Of a stretch of DNA of 64,000 nucleotides, positions 59,923 through 64,000 are shown piece after piece. Both the position numbers and the translations under genes were made by a program. A model generated the notes under the pieces. It ran no database searches. It worked only from the letters and a program-made list of their open reading frames with translations, and had not been told where the DNA came from. Numbering within the stretch: position 1 is the first letter of the stretch; each line of letters starts with the position of its first letter. Source of the stretch: Actinostola sp. cb2023 (taxonomy: Eukaryota > Cnidaria > Anthozoa > Actiniaria > Actinostolidae); contig JAUJYZ010000864.1 in assembly GCA_033675265.1 (NCBI GenBank), positions 96,199 through 160,198 on the forward strand, in the 5' to 3' direction.

Positions 59923-61076
59923 TCAATTCACAATATTCTCGCCTGCGTGGCCTCTGAGGAGATATGGTGGCACTACTCGGTGTAGGCGAAAATATATCAT
60001 TTCTATCAAAAGTCGGAGGAACGCCTGTTTTGTTGCCTGTCGCATAAAGTACTTACCCCTTTCAGTGAGAAACAGAAAGTCAAGATTGAATGCCACATTG
60101 GATACAACTGTAACGACAAAGAAAGAATATATCAGTCACGCAATGCACTGTCACGGGTTCGAAACACGACGCCACGAGACACCATCTAGTCACACTGTGT
60201 AGTCAAGGTCACGCAATTTGACAGCACACCTCTCAATACTTTAAATTAAACAATACGAGAGCCAGTGTCACGCACCTTTGGTAACGATGTACAGTTGCAC
60301 TCCTGTAACGCTTCGAGAAGATTCAAGAAATTGTGACCAATTAAGTCACACATCTGGGGGAAAAAACGTGGTTCAGAGGTTCGTTTCATTACGTTACTTA
60401 TGCGTGACATGTACACTTTGCGTGACGTGTTGACCTACCTCTTTTGATTTGGTAAGCAGATGTAGTATCCCAGGAGTCACAATCCCCCAGAACTCGAGAA
60501 CAATGGGAGAAGACTGTTCGCTGTACTCGCCATGTAGTTTGATAACATCACAGTACAATGACCACAGCTAAAATATAAAGAGAAAATCATTCAGTCACGG
60601 GGTGCTGATGTGTTGCGTGACACAGACGCTAGACTTCCTTAGGCGGGCGCGTAGTGCATCTTGGAAGGAAATGGGACTTTATTATCTTACCTCGCAAATG
60701 TGAAAAGCGTGGTACAGGGCCGTGATGTCAAGAGAGTCCTGGAAACGACAGAATGACGTCAACATAAAAAACTGTATAAAAAAACCTTGTAAAAACTGCA
60801 AAAAAACTTGTAAAAAAGTATATTTGTCATTACCATCTTAACAAATTCAAAACTTTTAACCAACTACGATGTCAATCAAACTTGCCTTTAATGGTTCAGC
60901 AAAGCTGTGAAGAATGATCACTACGTATTTTGCAACATTGACGTTCTCTTCCAGTGCGATAGGCTGACATATGGCATGCGCCATCTTGGCATTCACAATA
61001 TGAGACAGCGATCCTTGCAAAATCCAGATCAGCAGTCTCATGTTGCTGACGCACGCATTCCTGAAGCTCTCTGGGG
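59923..61076 (-). CDS. UNC79: UNC79-like protein, C-terminal exons (partial)
   Basis: Six joined exons on the - strand: 61076-60886, 60738-60691, 60567-60439, 60353-60276, 60107-60057, 60036-59923 (the last is tentative). The first intron has a GC donor (AAAG|GCAAGT); the rest are GT-AG. About 200 residues include MRLLIWILQGSLSH, VVIILHSFAEPLK, ALYHAFHICELWSLYCD, EFWGIVTPGILHLLTKSKE, FLNLLEALQECN and LYPMW. The order and motifs resemble the extreme C-terminus of UNC79, a subunit of the NALCN sodium-leak channel complex. The vertebrate protein is over 2,500 residues, so most of the gene should lie beyond 64 kb, with the second kinase copy inside its intron, or this is a fragment. The proposed last exon does not clearly resemble the known tail. 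Confidence 0.6.
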
Positions 61077-61159
61077 CTGAAGAATGAAGCAGAGTGATTG
61101 GTAAGAAGTATTGGGTATTTGATGAAAATAAATGAGCCCCCTTCAACCCTGGCCTCCTA

Positions 61160-61211
61160 AAGCAGACGCGTGTCCAGGCTTCCGTTTTACTTCGCTAAAC
61201 GGAGGCTACTT
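61160..61211. mobile_element. Short hairpin CAGGCTTCCGTTTTACTTC
   Basis: AGGCTTCCGTTT ... AAACGGAGGCTAC, of the same hairpin class as 40136-40201. Confidence 0.5.
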
Positions 61212-61337
61212 CAACCCCTGCTGTTTGTGCACTTTTCTGAGCAACCTATAAATGAAGCAAAGCAACATCGAACTGAGGAAGGCGAATCCACATCTAGATG
61301 TCTCGAATGGCCGCACATTTTATTTTGCATTGGGTTA

Positions 61338-61405
61338 TAATAATAATAATAATAATAACTTTATTATTTATATAGCGCTTTTTCTTGTGCTCAAAGCGCT
61401 GTTTA
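61338..61405. repeat. (TAA)n plus TTTATATAGCGCTTTTT...AAAGCGCT motif
   Basis: AATAATAATAACTTTATTATTTATATAGCGC then CTCAAAGCGCT: the usual 3' end of dispersed retroelement-like repeats in marine invertebrates, given here by resemblance only. Confidence 0.5.
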
Positions 61406-61506
61406 TATAATTTACAGTATAAATATATAATATGTTGACTAGATAACTAATGAAACAAGATCATCACCAAGAAAGCAAATTACGTGATGTGAAAATGAAG
61501 ACTAAA

Positions 61507-63029
61507 TCATCTATATGTTATTCTTTTCAGCTGAAATAAATCAATTGTGCGCAGACCGGAAATGACGTCAACTAAAGTAATTTTCTGCAAAAAGTTGCCA
61601 CAATTCTCCGATAATTGAATTCGACTAATCAAGAGATTTCAGATAATTCCTAACTCTAGAATCAAAATTATATTTTTCTTATACGATTGCATTGATTAAT
61701 ATTCTTTGACTCGTAGATAACAATGGAACTGGTCAAATAGTTGTGGACGTCATGCTTGGAAGTCTTCGAAGAATTCCAAGAAATCCAAAACAATTACACT
61801 CCAGGGTATAGACCAGTGGGATAAGAACTTTCATCGCAAAGTAAGCTACTAAAACGGGATTAATTAAATACCTTATAAAGCTGTAAAGATGAAACTTTAC
61901 AACGGAGATATATATATATAATACTAAGTTCCTAAATATGAGATCAGATATGAGAGAGAAATTTGGTTGGGATGATTCCAACTTGATCCCTTGATCTGTA
62001 GCCCCCTCTCCTCCCCTGTTTACGCGTTGATTCCTTCCGCGTTTTAAAACAAATCCAGTGACTATGGCGAAACGCTGATCGAAGTGCTACCAGTTCCGTT
62101 CAGTTTTTAGATGGGGAACAAACAATCGAGCGGCGATGATGTGCGGATGGGACCATTAATAGGTCGTGGGGCTTATGGCGAGGTTTATAGCGGAACCTGG
62201 CGAGGTAGAAAAGTTGCCTTAAAGAAACTAGAAAGCTTTTTGCTCGATGAAGACTTCAGAAATAGAGGGCAAGCGTTCGAGAATTTGCGCAAAGAGTGGG
62301 ATATCCTTTCCCAGTTAAATCACCCGAACATTGTAGAGTATCACACGGTCATATTAAGCGAAGTAGCGCCACCGATCATCGTTACAGAATTGTGCGATTG
62401 TGATCTTCATCATTTTATTCGCGAAAATTCAAATCGCAAGGTCTGCTTCCAAGACACAGTGGCAATCATGACTGACGTTGCGGAAGGGCTAAAGTATCTT
62501 CATGGCCGAAGAACACCGATTATTCATCGGGATCTTTCCAGCAGAAACATTCTCCTTACGAAGACCAAGAGAGCTAAAATCACAGACATGGGGCTTGCCA
62601 AAGCGTTCCCTCAAGGCGCTATGTTCGCGACGGCGGGTGTTGGTACCCCAGTGTACGCAGCCCCAGAAACGTATCCGGAAAGACGACCGGGTGGACGTTT
62701 CGCACAGAAGGCGTATTACACTGAGAAAATCGATATTTTTTTTCGTTTGGAGCAGTGCTTTTGGAAGTGATTATTGGGCGACTTCCCTCTTATCCATTAC
62801 CTGATCCTCGGTTGGAAGGTGAGTCCGAGTGTCTCTCCCTCCTCCTCTCTACCAGTCCACAACTTTTGCCTTCAACCATCGCATACAACTTGCTCACGCC
62901 ATGCTTACAACACGAGTTGTGTCGTCTAAACTGATCAACCCTACCAATTACTTACGATACGACTCCTAAGTCATGTTGTGAGCTAGTTGTATGCGATGGT
63001 TGTACGCATGCAAATGTGTACGCAAAGGG
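61507..63029. repeat. Segmental duplication of 52690-54209
   Basis: About 600 bp of upstream DNA, the whole kinase exon 1 and about 210 bp of intron 1 are repeated with a few percent differences. The copy begins at CATCTATATGTTATTCTTTT in both places. Similarity stops after GTACGCAAAGGG and resumes at 63809 (match to 54308-54502). Confidence 0.95.
62111..62818 (+). pseudogene. Second kinase-Rab copy, exon 1, frameshifted
   Basis: Nearly identical to 53293-53998, with five amino-acid differences before the break (Y29T, G47E, S118A, Y174F and an A-to-E change before KID). At about 62737-62744 the T run after GATA has 8 Ts instead of 6, a +2 insertion that shifts the frame in the kinase C-lobe (KIDIF then FRLEQCFWK stop at 62770). 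Beyond it the original frame resumes to the same donor at 62819. Exons 2 and 3 are not in the window. Because the change is in a homopolymer, an assembly error is possible, and then this would be a second intact gene. Confidence 0.75.
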
Positions 63030-63808
63030 TTAAGTTGAGTGTTGTAGACGAGAAGATCTACAAATTTGAGATCGCCACTCCTTCGATCGTGTCTTACGAA
63101 GTCGAAGAAGATGGCTATTTTGCCGGACTCGCCACACGAACTGAGCCCGACCAGGAATGCAATGAGATTCGCTCGATAAAACTGTCAACAGGCCGATATT
63201 CGCGAACTGAAACAGAGATACATGGAAGCCTTGAAAGCCTTTATCAGCTTATACGAACTTTGAAGTTAAACTGAAGCGATTACAAACCTATTTCATGGCG
63301 GATTGGGTAGAAAACTTTGATCCAGAGAGATCCAGTACAATGTACGGCAAAAGTTGATTGCAATGTAGTTGACTGAAAAGCAATGAGTCTTCCCGGAGAG
63401 ACTGACGAACTGACAATCAGTCAAAGATTTTATATGGTGAATATACAGTATGAGCAAGTATGCTATTTATATCTATAAACTTGAAGATGAATTGGACTTG
63501 AATTCCTTGCATTATTGCATTTCCGTACGATTGCCATTAATTTCATTATTTATAATTTAACTATATTTATGCCGTGCTACGTCTTTGAGCTGTTCAGACT
63601 GTGCAGGCGAAAAACCGTGCCCGAAACCCCATTAAAATACGCCTCAAACCTTCAAATAATATCAATCTTTATTTCTAGCAAGTTATTTGAAGAACGAGGT
63701 GGAAAGGGAAGCTTCAAGCGAAAATCAAACTCCCAATTCTTGAAGCATTCAGTACATGCAGATCGTTCCCAACAGGGACACGAGGTACTTGCCCAGAAGC
63801 AATGTTCT
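63030..63808 (+). other. Insert of unknown origin with coding-like frame
   Basis: Absent from the homologous intron of the first copy. It replaces about 100 bp, including the left end of the TACAG MITE. A frame open from 62987 to a stop at 63274 (KIYKFEIATPSIVSYEVEED ... YQLIRTLKLN) has protein-like composition. A second, after an acceptor-like TTTATTTCTAG at 63678, encodes SKLFEERGGKGSFKRKSNSQ and stops at 63818-63820. I do not recognise either. They may be terminal exons of another gene or captured transposon cargo. Confidence 0.4.
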
Positions 63809-64000
63809 AGTTTGAAATAAAAAGTAAATATACAGCAATTTGTGCGACATAGGAGCTTAGTATATTGTTCTGCTGGAATACACAAAAAAATAAAATAAAT
63901 GATTATATTTATATTACTTTAGACAATATTACACGAGTCCCAAGATGCATTTCGGTTTGGAAACACTATTGAGTATCAACGTTTTTGAAATAGCTGTATA
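63809..64000. mobile_element. Left-truncated TACAG MITE (copy of 54308-54502)
   Basis: TTTGAAATAAAAAGTAAATA to GAAATAGCTGTATA matches the right two thirds of the MITE in the first kinase-Rab intron. The left terminus is gone. Confidence 0.88.

Noticed and set aside
59873..60202. 109-residue + strand frame
   Set aside because: Antisense shadow of UNC79-like exons E and F.

Overview
This is a eukaryotic, almost certainly metazoan, nuclear sequence. Its genes are split by GT-AG introns and include animal-type FANCL, glia maturation factor, cornichon, a stathmin-domain protein and the C-terminal end of an UNC79-like protein. The DNA is AT-rich and densely packed with miniature inverted-repeat elements (MITEs), minisatellites and microsatellites. 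A cnidarian, probably an anthozoan, is my best guess from the tandem monocarboxylate-type transporters, the intronless VIAAT-like transporter and the style of the short repeats. Nothing in the sequence proves the phylum.

Layout. 1-21.0 kb: three tandem + strand SLC16/MCT-like transporter genes. The first is 5'-truncated by the window edge (3-1478); the others are complete (6233-11928 and 13262-21032). A single-exon SLC32/VIAAT-like transporter lies on the - strand between the first two (2648-3973). 21.0-24.9 kb: repeats only. 24.9-29.6 kb: a six-exon gene for an N-terminal MGCG (probably acylated) stathmin-domain protein, STMND1-like. 31.4-38.3 kb: a 14-exon FANCL gene on the - strand, head to head with a 7-exon GMF gene (38645-40722, +) across a 365-bp gap. 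40.7-46.4 kb: repeats. 46.4-52.5 kb: cornichon (CNIH) on the - strand, with large element-filled introns. 53.3-56.1 kb: a three-exon + strand gene fusing a TKL/Tyr-like protein kinase to a Rab-type small GTPase. 58.0-58.8 kb: a (GATGAC)n tract. 59.6 kb: tRNA-Cys. 59.9-61.1 kb: C-terminal exons of an UNC79-like gene (-). 61.5-64.0 kb: a partial duplicate of the kinase-Rab gene with a frameshifted kinase exon and a foreign insert in its first intron.

The most interesting object is the kinase-Rab fusion. One exon (54559-55148) encodes both the end of the kinase C-lobe and the GTPase G1-G3 boxes, so the fusion is not a gene-model artefact. The protein starts MGNKQSS (candidate N-myristoylation) and ends in CC (candidate prenylation). 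Other notable signals are a dispersed 14-bp motif (TTGGGCTnCCTGTG and its reverse complement, at least 20 sites, some next to promoters), MULE-type MITEs with perfect 9-bp target duplications, Helentron-like termini, hammerhead-ribozyme-like cores, a long near-perfect palindrome, and a one-base homopolymer frameshift in FANCL.

All exon joins were read by eye from splice sites, frame and family resemblance. No alignment or database search was run. UTRs and transcription start sites are not defined.
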